Source of the DNA: Limosilactobacillus sp.
GTDB lineage: Bacteria > Bacillota > Bacilli > Lactobacillales > Lactobacillaceae
Direction of reading: 5' to 3'
Assembly (NCBI GenBank): GCA_030530845.1
Contig: JAUMUE010000005.1
Span: 1 to 59,552, forward strand
DNA length: 59,552 bases
The notes below the pieces were generated by a model. That model was not told the origin of the DNA. It made no database searches and saw nothing but the letters and a program-made list of their open reading frames with translations. The number at the start of each line of letters is the position of its first letter. Position 1 is the first letter of the stretch. This document shows, piece after piece, positions 38,608 to 46,905 of this stretch. Position numbers and translations under genes: made by a program.

Positions 38608-38883
38608 TTATTCAGCAACTGGGTAAACAGATACCTTACGCTTGCTGCGGCCCATGCGTTCAAACTTAACAACACCGGCTACCTTAGCGTACAAGGTGTC
38701 ATCACCACCGCGACCCACGTTTTCACCTGGGTTGATGTGAGTACCACGTTGACGGTAGATGATTGAACCAGCAGTAACGATTGAACCATCAGCAGCCTTA
38801 GTACCAAGACGACGACCAGCTGAGTTCCGACCGTTAGCAGTGGAACCACCCCCCTTGTGGTGGGAGAAGAATTGTAAATCCAT
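38608..38883 (-). CDS. rpmA: 50S ribosomal protein L27
   Basis: L27 reaches the peptidyl-transferase centre. The 91-residue precursor starts [19 protein letters not shown]. The Firmicutes N-terminal extension ending LQFF must be removed by Prp before the Ser, and the protease gene lies immediately upstream. I chose the ATG at 38883 over one two codons earlier. Last gene of rplU-prp-rpmA. Confidence 0.97.
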   Translation of the reverse strand: MDLQFFSHHKGGGSTANGRNSAGRRLGTKAADGSIVTAGSIIYRQRGTHINPGENVGRGGDDTLYAKVAGVVKFERMGRSKRKVSVYPVAE

Positions 38884-38914
38884 AATCATAGTTGTTCACC
38901 TCCAGCAGAGAACT

Positions 38915-39238
38915 TTAATTTAACATTTTAACTTCAATGTTATCTGGATAACTCTCTTGGATGTCGATTAGTCCATTCACGAGAGCATTCAGGAGGAGCT
39001 GACTATCATGGTCAACTCCGAGTGCGGTAACCTTTAGCAGGCCACCGTTTTGATTATCGGCTTCCACCTGAGGCTTAACATGAACAAGGTGTTCAAGAGC
39101 ATTAATAGTGGATATTGAGAGTGCTGAGACAGCCGAACAAACAATATCTTGTCCGTATGGCCCCGCATCAGCATGACCGGTAATCTCGAATGTGGTGATT
39201 CGCTGATTCGAATCTAACATAAAATGTGCCCGAATCAT
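38915..39238 (-). CDS. prp: ribosomal-processing cysteine protease Prp
   Basis: Prp (YsxB) trims the N-terminal extension of L27, an essential step in Firmicutes. The 107-residue protein has the catalytic pair His22 (ITGHADAG) and Cys34 (DIVCSAVSAL) at the positions known for the family. It lies between rplU and rpmA as usual. Confidence 0.96.
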   Translation of the reverse strand: MIRAHFMLDSNQRITTFEITGHADAGPYGQDIVCSAVSALSISTINALEHLVHVKPQVEADNQNGGLLKVTALGVDHDSQLLLNALVNGLIDIQESYPDNIEVKMLN

Positions 39239-39253
39239 TGTCTCACCTCCGCA

Positions 39254-39562
39254 TTAAGCGTTGATCTTGTCGATCGTAACCTTAGTGTATGGTTGACGGT
39301 GACCTTGCTTAGTGTGGGTGTGCTTCTTAGGCTTGTACTTGAAAGTAACAACCTTCTTTTCCTTACCTTGCTTTTCAACAGTACCTTCAACAGCAGCACC
39401 ATCAACAAATGGAGTACCGATCTTGGTATCGTCGCCACCTACGAAGACAACCTTGTCAAAAGTTACCTTGTCACCTTGTGCAGCGTCAAGCTTTTCAACG
39501 AAGATGGACTTGCCTTCTTCTACCTTGTATTGCTTACCGCCAGTAATGATAATTGCGTACAT
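39254..39562 (-). CDS. rplU: 50S ribosomal protein L21
   Basis: L21, 102 residues, starts [17 protein letters not shown], contains [20 protein letters not shown] and ends TVTIDKINA-like. The frame opens 13 codons earlier inside the leader, but ATG at 39562 has GGAGGTG and gives the family's start. Its operon promoter is at 39666-39694. Confidence 0.97.
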   Translation of the reverse strand: MYAIIITGGKQYKVEEGKSIFVEKLDAAQGDKVTFDKVVFVGGDDTKIGTPFVDGAAVEGTVEKQGKEKKVVTFKYKPKKHTHTKQGHRQPYTKVTIDKINA

Positions 39563-39660
39563 ATTGTGCACCTCCTTAATATCTAAGACTCGCCGAATCA
39601 AGCAGCAGTGCTTTGAACTTGATAGCGTGCGGTTGTAGTTGTTGGTTCACAAATACAACG
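39563..39660 (-). promoter_or_regulatory. candidate L21 leader
   Basis: A leader of about 95 bases lies between the rplU promoter and start codon and contains ATCAAG/CTTGAT arms around a 15-base region. Firmicutes rplU operons commonly carry an L21 autoregulatory leader in this place. Not matched to a consensus. Confidence 0.5.
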
Positions 39661-39665
39661 TTAGT

Positions 39666-39694
39666 ATAATATCAGATTTTTTTCGATCCGTCAA
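39666..39694 (-). promoter_or_regulatory. rplU operon promoter
   Basis: TTGACG (39689-39694), 17-base spacer, TATTAT (39666-39671) on the minus strand. Confidence 0.8.
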
Positions 39695-39698
39695 CAAT

Positions 39699-39730
39699 AA
39701 AAAAGGCGTGGTGGTAGATTGCCATCACGC
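39699..39730 (-). terminator. terminator after the TetR gene
   Basis: GCGTGATGG pairs with CCACCACGC (with one T-G pair) around CAATCTA, followed by seven T on the minus strand. Confidence 0.85.
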
Positions 39731-39750
39731 GGATTTTAAGATCAGAATTC

Positions 39751-40401
39751 TTATTCTTCTCCTACCCCATCATCAGCAATTGGTTCGTGTGGTAAGAAGA
39801 AGTTTGATACTGAAATATCATTTACATTCAGGTTACCGAAGAGTTGTTCAACACTCTTGTTCATGTAACGAGAAGTATAAATCATGTCATCATCTAACCA
39901 GCGTTGGATTACTCCTAAGAAGGCAGATGCATTAAAAGAAATTTGCAATGGAAGCGGTACTTTTGGCTTCCGATGGTCAATGTTGACTGCGTTAAAGTAG
40001 TTAGTAAGGTATTCAGCAACGCGACCGTAAAATTCATCGTAGAATGTTACGTGCTTTTCGCTGTCTAAGAATACTTCCCATACTTCAGCATCACTTTCAA
40101 TGTAGCGGAATGCCCGCTCAAGGTTAAGTACTTCGCATTGTTGTCCATCTACAACGGTTTTGTAAATGGTGTCATCGAAGAATTCATCAAGGATTGATTG
40201 AGTAGTCTTCTCCATAAAGTCCGCTTTATCCTTAAAGTGGAGGTAGAAAGTTCCCCGAGTGATTCCTGCGATATCTGTAATTTTTTGAACACTGATTGAA
40301 CTAAGATCTTCGTGCTTCATTAAATCAACGAGCGCTCTCCGAAGATTGGTCTTTGTTCTGACGACACGTGGATCGTTTATATTCATTGGCATTTTCATCA
40401 T
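39751..40401 (-). CDS. TetR family transcriptional regulator
   Basis: A 216-residue regulator. The N-terminal HTH reads ISVQKITDIAGITRGTFYLHFKDKADF, a clear TetR DNA-binding domain (about residues 36-62). The C-terminal half, with VWEVFLDSEKHVTFYDEFY and FLGVIQRWLDDDM, resembles the TetR_C group common in lactobacilli. The start is ambiguous among ATG codons at 40401, 40398, 40392 and 40386; AAAGG best suits 40392. It has a near-consensus promoter and no co-transcribed target gene, so its regulon is unknown. Confidence 0.9.
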   Translation of the reverse strand: MMKMPMNINDPRVVRTKTNLRRALVDLMKHEDLSSISVQKITDIAGITRGTFYLHFKDKADFMEKTTQSILDEFFDDTIYKTVVDGQQCEVLNLERAFRYIESDAEVWEVFLDSEKHVTFYDEFYGRVAEYLTNYFNAVNIDHRKPKVPLPLQISFNASAFLGVIQRWLDDDMIYTSRYMNKSVEQLFGNLNVNDISVSNFFLPHEPIADDGVGEE

Positions 40402-40460
40402 CCTTTCCCATTTACTGACTTTTTAACCTAAGTCCTCACCAATCCCCAACTTCTGCATTC

Positions 40461-40490
40461 AGTATAAATTGAGTTAATAAACAATGTCAA
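40461..40490 (-). promoter_or_regulatory. promoter of the TetR gene
   Basis: TTGACA (40485-40490), 18-base spacer, TATACT (40461-40466) on the minus strand. The leader is about 60 bases. Confidence 0.75.
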
Positions 40491-40537
40491 AGATATAGCT
40501 TGAAATTTATTAATCTTGTCACAATTGAAACATTATG

Positions 40538-40566
40538 TTGACTATAATTTCGCTAAATTATATACT
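40538..40566 (+). promoter_or_regulatory. tRNA-Arg promoter
   Basis: TTGACT (40538-40543), 17-base spacer, TATACT (40561-40566), 12 bases before the tRNA. Confidence 0.8.
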
Positions 40567-40578
40567 AGAATCTGTGCT

Positions 40579-40652
40579 GAAGCGGTAGCTCAACTGGATA
40601 GAGCATCGGTCTTCTAAACCGAGGGTTGAGGGTTCAAGTCCCTCTCGCTTCA
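40579..40652 (+). tRNA. tRNA-Arg (anticodon UCU)
   Basis: A complete cloverleaf is visible. The acceptor GAAGCGG pairs with TCGCTTC, including one G-T pair. The anticodon arm TCGGT-CTTCTAA-ACCGA has anticodon TCT, and the T arm is GAGGG-TTCAAGT-CCCTC. The discriminator is A and no CCA is encoded. It reads AGA codons. It stands alone with its own promoter. A weak CCAG/CTGG hairpin with a T-rich tail downstream (about 40669-40710) may end it. Confidence 0.95.
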
Positions 40653-40793
40653 TAGATAATAAACGATTTGGCCAGGAAAGTAAATAGTCTGGACTTTTAT
40701 TTTATTATTTCTTCAATTTTATTTGTAATTATTCTTAATTAACAAATGATAAATATGTTTAACAAAGAGTTAAGAATGTTGTTTCAAGGCCCT

Positions 40794-40823
40794 TTGTGAA
40801 TGCTTTTCGAGCAATAGTATATT
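40794..40823 (+). promoter_or_regulatory. promoter of small ORF
   Basis: TTGTGA (40794-40799), 18-base spacer, TATATT (40818-40823), about 37 bases before the 38-residue ORF. Confidence 0.55.
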
Positions 40824-40860
40824 ACACTAATCACAGATTAAATATGTGAGGTGATTTATC

Positions 40861-40977
40861 ATGTTACCATTAACTATTATTGTTGTGATTCTCTCTGGTG
40901 CATTTGCTGGTCAGTACTTTTTCGGTAACCAGTCAGAAGAGGCTGTTGGTAAACACAGCGCAGAAAGAAAAGCATAA
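40861..40977 (+). CDS. 38-residue single-pass membrane peptide
   Basis: The ATG is preceded by GAGGTGA. The product starts MLPLTIIVVILSGAFAGQYF, one hydrophobic segment long enough to span the membrane, followed by a short charged tail ending SAERKA. It has its own promoter and a strong terminator, which supports a real gene. No function can be named; it is unlike signal peptides of known bacteriocins and has no GG leader. Confidence 0.7.
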   Translation: MLPLTIIVVILSGAFAGQYFFGNQSEEAVGKHSAERKA

Positions 40978-41001
40978 GAATTAAGTACTACTTTTTAAGC
41001 C

Positions 41002-41037
41002 AAAGAGACGAGCATGAAATTTCATGCTCGTCTCTTT
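41002..41037. terminator. bidirectional terminator, perfect 36-bp palindrome
   Basis: 18 bases (41002-41019) are the exact reverse complement of the next 18 (41020-41037), with T-rich tails on both strands. It closes the small ORF and the minus-strand three-gene cassette. Confidence 0.92.
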
Positions 41038-41571
41038 TTAGTTTGCGTATTGGTCGTTAGCTTGGTCGATCATTTCTATGTATGCTTCTTCTATGGATTG
41101 AGTGTCAAACCCAAAGTCGATCAAGCCCATCTTCAAGATCATGTGCCAAGCGTGACTGAAATTAGCTTGCAGCCGATTGGTATAAGCTGTATTCAAGAAA
41201 TTCTTGATTGCCAAGTATTCCCTGTTGAGGTCAGCTAATTGACCCTTCTTCTCGGAGCCAGTGATTCGCTCCCATTGTTCATCAGATAAGACAACCAGGT
41301 GCGTCCACTGTTTCTTTGCGCTGAACAGCAAGAATAGTGACAGGACACGAACATATACCTTCAGCAGTTGTTCTTTATCCAATTCGCGGTTGTGATGCAA
41401 CACGTCCATCCAGCCGGCAGTCTTAGCAAATTCTGCTAATTCTACGTCCAGGCGTGCAAAGATCCCTTGCCGACGTGCATCGGGTCCAATCATCAATTCC
41501 TGTGCGTCATCAATTGATAATTCCAGGTCGATCACAGAGTGCAATAACTTAGTAACATCAATTTTATTCAT
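41038..41571 (-). CDS. all-alpha protein resembling dimeric dUTPase / NTP pyrophosphatase, catalytic residues partly missing
   Basis: A 177-residue helical protein, last gene of an overlapping three-gene cassette. The start ATG at 41571 overlaps the previous stop by 8 bases. Residues near 54-66 (LDVELAEFAKTAGW) resemble the first ExxE motif of all-alpha NTP pyrophosphatases such as dimeric dUTPase. The later helix LLKVYVRVLSLFLLF lies where those enzymes have the ExxD motif, but the acidic residues are replaced by Val and Arg. If related, it has probably lost the usual metal site. The identification is tentative. Confidence 0.75.
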   Translation of the reverse strand: MNKIDVTKLLHSVIDLELSIDDAQELMIGPDARRQGIFARLDVELAEFAKTAGWMDVLHHNRELDKEQLLKVYVRVLSLFLLFSAKKQWTHLVVLSDEQWERITGSEKKGQLADLNREYLAIKNFLNTAYTNRLQANFSHAWHMILKMGLIDFGFDTQSIEEAYIEMIDQANDQYAN

Positions 41572-42577
41572 GAGCATCCTCTTCTTGGTGAGGCATGAAG
41601 ACCTCGGTTGGTTGTTCATATTCTTGTGGTGCATCTTCTTCGTCATCTTGGTCGTCACCCATAACCATCAGGCGGGATTGAACTTCGAGACTTTCGCGGT
41701 TGTCTAGGTACCACTGACTAATCAAGTGGTAGTGCAAGAGCAGGTCAAAGAAGGAAACACGATCACCGGGATCTTGAACTTGGAAGAACCAGCGTGTGGT
41801 GTAATCGCTAGGATCATAGAGCAGGTCCAAATTGATATCATTATCCAACACCAATTCGGCACCGTTGTTTTGTGGTAAGCTCATCAACATGTAATCAGTT
41901 TCGGCAGTCGCAATGAAGAGACGGTCGATAACGCTGGTGTCGAGTGATGAATTATCCAGGTAGAATTCTTCGTTACTGTCGGTGTTGAGAATTCCGAGGT
42001 TAACTAAGAATCCAAGGTCGGTTTGCAATGAATCCGCAAACGCAAGGAGTGTCTTCACAACATCTCGTAATTCAAGGTCGGTGTGCTTCTTGAGGGCACG
42101 AACGATGAAATAGTTGATGAATGCTTGGTTGTTGAACTGAAGGAAGCGGTTTTTCAAATCAAGGTAGAAGAGTGGTTCCTTCCCTTCTTGTTCGATAAAG
42201 GCAACTTCATTTTTCTTTACAACGAACTTGAAGCTGTTTTCAGCAGTGATTGGATCAATCCGTGCGATGAATTCATGGCTGGCAGTTTCACTAATTTGGA
42301 ATGATGTGACACCGCACTTTTCTAAGATTCGTCCCATAAAAATCAGGAAGTAATCTGCTGCCTTGTAATGATTTGGAAAGTTGATAAAGGCATTTTGCAG
42401 GTCAAGCTTAACTAATTCTTCAGTCGCAGAAAGCATATGTTGTGCGTCTTCTGCTTGTGCGAGTTGGTCGAGTAAATCAACGTAGGTTTGACCTGTGTGA
42501 AGAACTTCCTTGAATGAATCGGAAAGTGTCATCAAACGTTGGCTAGGTGTGCCGATCATGTTGTTATTGTTCATCAT
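41564..42577 (-). CDS. unknown protein, middle gene of three-gene cassette
   Basis: A 337-residue soluble protein that I do not recognise. It is rich in Asp, Asn and Leu. It has a helical first half, a patch of alternating β-like residues (FKFVVKKNEVAFIEQEGKEP), and a disordered acidic tail (GDDQDDEEDAPQEYEQP). No nuclease, ATPase or membrane motif is visible. ATG codons are in tandem at 42577 and 42574 with AGGTGA upstream inside the previous gene. It overlaps that gene by 14 bases and the next by 8, so the three products are probably made together. Confidence 0.85.
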   Translation of the reverse strand: MMNNNNMIGTPSQRLMTLSDSFKEVLHTGQTYVDLLDQLAQAEDAQHMLSATEELVKLDLQNAFINFPNHYKAADYFLIFMGRILEKCGVTSFQISETASHEFIARIDPITAENSFKFVVKKNEVAFIEQEGKEPLFYLDLKNRFLQFNNQAFINYFIVRALKKHTDLELRDVVKTLLAFADSLQTDLGFLVNLGILNTDSNEEFYLDNSSLDTSVIDRLFIATAETDYMLMSLPQNNGAELVLDNDINLDLLYDPSDYTTRWFFQVQDPGDRVSFFDLLLHYHLISQWYLDNRESLEVQSRLMVMGDDQDDEEDAPQEYEQPTEVFMPHQEEDAHE

Positions 42578-43457
42578 CGGTCACCTGCTTTTCTTCCTTA
42601 TCGGCTTCTTCGAGCATTGCCAAGTAGTTAGCGTATAAGTTACGGTTTGCTAATTCGAAGTCTTCAAAGCTACCGAACGCATCGATAATACTCTTTTGTT
42701 CGTAACTCAAAATGGTGTTTTCCTTAGAAAGAGCCAACAGAACTTGTTCGTTTTCCTTGATCGTCTTGTTTGCAGACCGAGCTTCATGATCTTGGTCTTC
42801 CAGCTTTTGAATTTGATCAAGCAATTCTTGGCGGGTTTCCTTATTACGGTTTGATTCGAAAATACCAGTCCGGCTGTTGCTTTCCTCGAGTTGGTCTTCG
42901 AGTTGTCTGCGCTTGCGATCACGTTGGTCTTGGGTATCGATCAACTCTTGCAAGTGGTCGTTTTGGTTAGAAACTTGTTCAATCCGATCACTGTTGTAGC
43001 GCTTGTTTTGGCGTGCTAATTCAAAGGACTTGCTGAGCTTTGCGTATTCTTCTTGGTTGAATGCGAAGCGGACGTTCAAAACATCCAATTCACCGAAGAC
43101 ACGACGATCCCACCAGTTACCGAAGTAGATCCGGTAGTGACCCATTTGGTATTCTTCATAGTAGAAAAATGGGTAGGTTTGACCGAGGTACTTAATCAAA
43201 TTTTCACTCAAGTAGTTGCTCAAGTGGTCAGCCATGTCGTCAACGAGACTCATTACCCCTTGGTCGTTAGGTTGTTGTTCACGGTGTTCGATTTCAGCAG
43301 CATAACGACGATTGTCCAAGAGTTGGTAAATCTTTCGGTCATGGTGACTCTCAACTGCTTGGTTCAATTCTTGCAGGTATTTAATTTTGGTTGACACTTG
43401 CCGTTGAATGAGACTACTCATGTCAACAGCTTGTTGTGCGTGTTCTACATTCGCCAT
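42564..43457 (-). CDS. unknown coiled-coil protein, first gene of three-gene cassette
   Basis: A 297-residue protein. The first 140 residues form a globular part with aromatic-rich LGQTYPFFYYEEYQMGHYRIYF-type segments in two blocks. Residues about 140-255 form a charged coiled coil (RKRRQLEDQLEESNSRTG, then LLDQIQKLEDQD). It resembles SbcC/Rad50-type coiled coils in composition only, with no Walker motifs. The ATG follows AAGGAG at normal spacing. It overlaps the next gene by 14 bases. Confidence 0.85.
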   Translation of the reverse strand: MANVEHAQQAVDMSSLIQRQVSTKIKYLQELNQAVESHHDRKIYQLLDNRRYAAEIEHREQQPNDQGVMSLVDDMADHLSNYLSENLIKYLGQTYPFFYYEEYQMGHYRIYFGNWWDRRVFGELDVLNVRFAFNQEEYAKLSKSFELARQNKRYNSDRIEQVSNQNDHLQELIDTQDQRDRKRRQLEDQLEESNSRTGIFESNRNKETRQELLDQIQKLEDQDHEARSANKTIKENEQVLLALSKENTILSYEQKSIIDAFGSFEDFELANRNLYANYLAMLEEADKEEKQVTDDEQ

Positions 43458-43620
43458 AAAAACAAACTCCTTGTCTACATACTAATTTAATTGTAGCCGA
43501 AATTGAGTTAGAACGGATGATCTCCCGTTGATTTTTTCAAAAACTTTACAATTACTACATAGATCAATTATAAGACTTATTGAACTAGATTTCCTGATTT
43601 TTTTGGCCAATTACGGCAAT

Positions 43621-43648
43621 TTGATTTTATAAATAAACGATCTATAAT
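43621..43648 (+). promoter_or_regulatory. promoter of 41-residue ORF
   Basis: TTGATT (43621-43626), 16-base spacer, perfect TATAAT (43643-43648). A small hairpin CAGGTG-TTT-CACCTG (43658-43672) lies in the leader. Confidence 0.75.
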
Positions 43649-43698
43649 ATAAATCGACAGGTGTTTCACCTGCCGGAAGTGAAAAGAGGCGAAGTACT

Positions 43699-43824
43699 AT
43701 GGCACTTAGCAAACAAGAACGCAAGGAAATGGCTCGTAAGGCTATGGAAAAGCGTGGAAACAAGAAGCCTAATGGTTCAGGATTTGCCAAACTTGACTCA
43801 GAAGCCAAGAAACTGAGCGACTAA
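43699..43824 (+). CDS. 41-residue basic peptide
   Basis: The ATG follows AGAGGCGA. The product starts MALSKQERKEMARKAMEKRG, is strongly basic in its first 25 residues and soluble, and ends EAKKLSD. It has a good promoter and terminator, so it is very likely expressed. No known family recognised; a nucleic-acid-binding role is possible from charge alone. Confidence 0.7.
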   Translation: MALSKQERKEMARKAMEKRGNKKPNGSGFAKLDSEAKKLSD

Positions 43825-43860
43825 GCTTTTCACATTCCCATTATTTTCTAAACTAATCAA

Positions 43861-43893
43861 AAGAGGCTAACGCAGATTATGCGCTAGCCTCTT
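43861..43893. terminator. bidirectional terminator
   Basis: AAGAGGCTA-ACGCA pairs with TGCGC-TAGCCTCTT with one mismatch, with A and T tails either side, between the 41-residue ORF and convergent gltX. Confidence 0.85.
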
Positions 43894-43902
43894 TTTCGTT
43901 AA

Positions 43903-45405
43903 TTAAAATGCTGCGATCATACGGTCAAGCAATTCGATATCCGTGTCCTTGGAGTAGATTGCCATGATTTCGTAGATTTGTGGTGCAGAAGTTGAACCAG
44001 TAAATGCCAGGTTCAGTGGGAAGTACAGGTTGCGACCCTTGATACCAGTGTCCTTACCTACTTCCTTGATGGCTTGACTGTAGAAGTCTTCGTCATCCCC
44101 GCCATTAGCGATCTTGTCCTTCAAGCCATTCAAAACAGCTACCACTTCTGCGTTGTCGAACTTGTCGTCGTCAACGAGTTGTGAGTAGTCGAATTGTTGG
44201 TCTAAGACAGTGTAGTAATCCCAGGCGTGTTTTGCGATGTCCATCAAAGTGTTCACGTCGCGTTGGTGAACATGGATGGTCTTGGCTAAGAGTACCTTTA
44301 ATTCGTCAGCTGGGACGCTTTGAAGGTTCTTAGCTTCATCAATTTCACCATCATTTACCCAGTCCATAGTACGCTTAGTTAATTCTTCAACGTCCATGTC
44401 CTTGATGTATTGAGCGTTCATCCAGTCCATCTTCTTTTGATCGAAGTAAGCTGGGGCCTTTGACATCCGGTCTGGGTCATAAACCTTGATCAATTCTTCT
44501 GGTGAGTATATTTCACGTTCGCCAACTGGTGACCAACCTAAGAATGCGATGAAGTTGAAGATGGCTTCTGGAAGGTAACCATGCTTCTTGTATTCGTTGA
44601 TGAATTGAAGAGTATCCTTGTCACGCTTACTCAACTTCTTACGAGTCTTAGGGTTGAAGATCAATGGAATGTGGCAGAAAGTTGGGTGATCCCAACCAAG
44701 TGCTTCGTAAATTGCCATTTGCTTAGGCGTGTTTGAAATGTGGTCAGCACCACGAAGGACGTGGGTGATTTCCATTGAGTGGTCATCAACTACAACCGCA
44801 AAGTTGTAAGTAGGCATTCCATCACTCTTTTCAATGATGAAGTCCCCACCCAGGTTGTCTGAGTTAAAGGAAACGTGGCCACGAGCAATATCGTCCCATT
44901 CGTATTCGTGATCTTCTGGGAAGTGGAAACGAATAGTAGGCTTCAAACCTTGAGCTTCCGCTGCCTTTTGATCTTCTTCGCTACGACCATACCAACGGCC
45001 ATCGTAGTGAGGAGCTTCGCCGTTTGCGCGTTGACGTTCACGCATTTCTTCCAATTCTTCTGGAGTGGAGTAATCCTTGTATGCGTAACCCTTGTCGAGC
45101 AATTCTTGGATGTACTTGTGGTAGATACCCTGTTCATTCCGTTCACTTTGGCGGTATGGAGCATACTTAGGATTTGGCTTGTTAGGACCTTCATCCCAGT
45201 CAATCCCTAACCAGTGCAGGTTTTCACGTTGACTTTCTTCACCGGCGTTAACATTACGCTTGGTGTCAGTATCTTCAATCCGCAATACCATTGTCCCATT
45301 GAAGTGACGTGCGAATAAGTAGTTAAACAGTGCTGATTGAGCATTACCAATATGCAAGTAACCAGTTGGACTTGGTGCATACCGTACTCGAACCTTTTGA
45401 TCCAT
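43903..45405 (-). CDS. gltX: glutamyl-tRNA synthetase
   Basis: GltX charges tRNA-Glu, and in Firmicutes also tRNA-Gln, which is then amidated. The 500-residue class I enzyme starts [20 protein letters not shown] (HIGH motif as HIGN) and has KKLSKRDKD as the KMSKS motif. The frame is open 44 codons upstream, but ATG at 45405 has AAGGAG and matches the family. It is flanked by terminators on both sides, so it stands alone. Confidence 0.97.
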   Translation of the reverse strand: MDQKVRVRYAPSPTGYLHIGNAQSALFNYLFARHFNGTMVLRIEDTDTKRNVNAGEESQRENLHWLGIDWDEGPNKPNPKYAPYRQSERNEQGIYHKYIQELLDKGYAYKDYSTPEELEEMRERQRANGEAPHYDGRWYGRSEEDQKAAEAQGLKPTIRFHFPEDHEYEWDDIARGHVSFNSDNLGGDFIIEKSDGMPTYNFAVVVDDHSMEITHVLRGADHISNTPKQMAIYEALGWDHPTFCHIPLIFNPKTRKKLSKRDKDTLQFINEYKKHGYLPEAIFNFIAFLGWSPVGEREIYSPEELIKVYDPDRMSKAPAYFDQKKMDWMNAQYIKDMDVEELTKRTMDWVNDGEIDEAKNLQSVPADELKVLLAKTIHVHQRDVNTLMDIAKHAWDYYTVLDQQFDYSQLVDDDKFDNAEVVAVLNGLKDKIANGGDDEDFYSQAIKEVGKDTGIKGRNLYFPLNLAFTGSTSAPQIYEIMAIYSKDTDIELLDRMIAAF

Positions 45406-45522
45406 TTTACGATTCTCCTTTAGTAACTTGTTAGCGGAAAAATCCGCTAGTGCAACAAATACAATTTTATCGGAATGTCGCAATTTGTCAATGCTCGTGG
45501 CACCTCGATAAAATTTTCCATC

Positions 45523-45549
45523 AAAAAAGACCGACACGCGCCGGCCTTT
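45523..45549 (-). terminator. terminator after glnA
   Basis: On the minus strand AAAGGCCG pairs with CGGTCTTT (one G-T pair), followed by T to a run of six. Confidence 0.75.
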
Positions 45550-45561
45550 TGAAATAATCTC

Positions 45562-46905
45562 TTAGTATTCTTCCATGTAACGCTTAGTTTCCCAATCAGA
45601 AACGTGTTGACGGTAGGAATCATATTCACGAGTCTTTGCTTCCATAAAGCTGTGGTAGATGTGGTCACCAAGCGCACCCTTGATAACATCATCTTCAGCA
45701 AGGTACTTCAATGCGTTGTGAAGAGTATCTGGAAGTGAGTGGATGTCCTTTTCAACGAATTCTTCGTCGGACCACTTGTAGATGTTTTCGTTAACTTCGT
45801 GCAGTGGTGGCAATTCGTTGCGTAAACCATCAAGACCTGCTTCCAATACTGCAGCAATTGCCAAGTATGGGTTAGCGGATGGGTCAGCGGCACGCAATTC
45901 AACACGAGTGCTCATACCACGGTCACTTGGGATCCGGATCAGTGGTGAACGGTTAGAAGTTGACCATGCAACGTATACTGGAGCTTCGAAACCGGGAACG
46001 AGACGCTTGTATGAGTTAACGATTGGGTTAGTAACCGCAGTAAAGTTACGAGCGTGCTTCATCATACCACCGAGGAAATGGTAAGCAACTGGAGAAAGCT
46101 TCTTGTCGTCCTTTTCGTCGTAGAAGGCGTTGTTGCCGTCCTTGTCGAAGAGTGACATGTTAAGGTGCATACCAGAACCGTTAATACCAGACAATGGCTT
46201 TGGCATGAATGTAGCGTGAAGGCCAAACTTCTTAGCGATTGTCTTAACAATGAACTTGAAAGTTTGGATGTTGTCGGCAGCTTCAAGGGCATCAGCGTAC
46301 TTGAAGTCGACTTCGTGTTGGCCAGGAGCAACTTCATGGTGAGCAGCTTCAACGTCAAAGCCCATCTTTTCAAGGGCCAAGACGATTTCACGACGGCAGT
46401 CTTCACCGAGGTCAGCTGGTTCCATATCGAAGTAGTTTTCTTGGTCGTTAACAGTCATAGTTGGCTTGCCATCTTCATCAGTCTTGAAGAGGAAGAATTC
46501 TGGTTCAGGACCGATGTTGAATGAGGAGAAGCCCATTTCTTCCATGTCCTTGAGTACACGCTTAAGGTTGTTACGTGGGTCACCATCAAATGGAGTACCG
46601 TCAACCATGTGTACACTACAGATAACGCGAGCAACCTTGCCGTGTTCTGCACCCCATGGGAATACCAACCAAGTGGACATGTCTGGGTAGAGGTACATGT
46701 CAGATTCTTCGATACGTACGAAACCGTCAATAGAAGAACCGTCGAACATAATGGCGTTATCCATCAACTTGTCGAGTTGGCTTACTGGCAAGTCAACACT
46801 CTTTGTTACACCCAACATGTCAGTAAACATAACACGGATAAAACGAATATTTTCGTCCTTAACTAACTTACGTACTTCATCTTTTGTTAATTCACGCTTT
46901 GCCAT
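45562..46905 (-). CDS. glnA: glutamine synthetase type I
   Basis: GlnA makes glutamine from glutamate and ammonia with ATP. The 447-residue length and lack of an adenylylation loop indicate the GSI-alpha form of Firmicutes. Typical motifs are [10 protein letters not shown], the metal-binding [27 protein letters not shown], the ATP-binding [14 protein letters not shown] and the N-R-S segment [12 protein letters not shown]. The usual upstream repressor gene glnR is absent: miaA precedes it across 216 bases. Confidence 0.97.
   Translation of the reverse strand: MAKRELTKDEVRKLVKDENIRFIRVMFTDMLGVTKSVDLPVSQLDKLMDNAIMFDGSSIDGFVRIEESDMYLYPDMSTWLVFPWGAEHGKVARVICSVHMVDGTPFDGDPRNNLKRVLKDMEEMGFSSFNIGPEPEFFLFKTDEDGKPTMTVNDQENYFDMEPADLGEDCRREIVLALEKMGFDVEAAHHEVAPGQHEVDFKYADALEAADNIQTFKFIVKTIAKKFGLHATFMPKPLSGINGSGMHLNMSLFDKDGNNAFYDEKDDKKLSPVAYHFLGGMMKHARNFTAVTNPIVNSYKRLVPGFEAPVYVAWSTSNRSPLIRIPSDRGMSTRVELRAADPSANPYLAIAAVLEAGLDGLRNELPPLHEVNENIYKWSDEEFVEKDIHSLPDTLHNALKYLAEDDVIKGALGDHIYHSFMEAKTREYDSYRQHVSDWETKRYMEEY

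Noticed and set aside
43611-43808. Minus-strand 65-codon frame opposite the 41-residue ORF
   Set aside because: The plus-strand ORF has promoter, ribosome binding site and terminator; the antisense frame has none.
40402-44000. Mobile element or prophage remnant around the tRNA-Arg gene
   Set aside because: No integrase, transposase, duplicated tRNA 3' end or terminal repeats are visible; the tRNA is intact.
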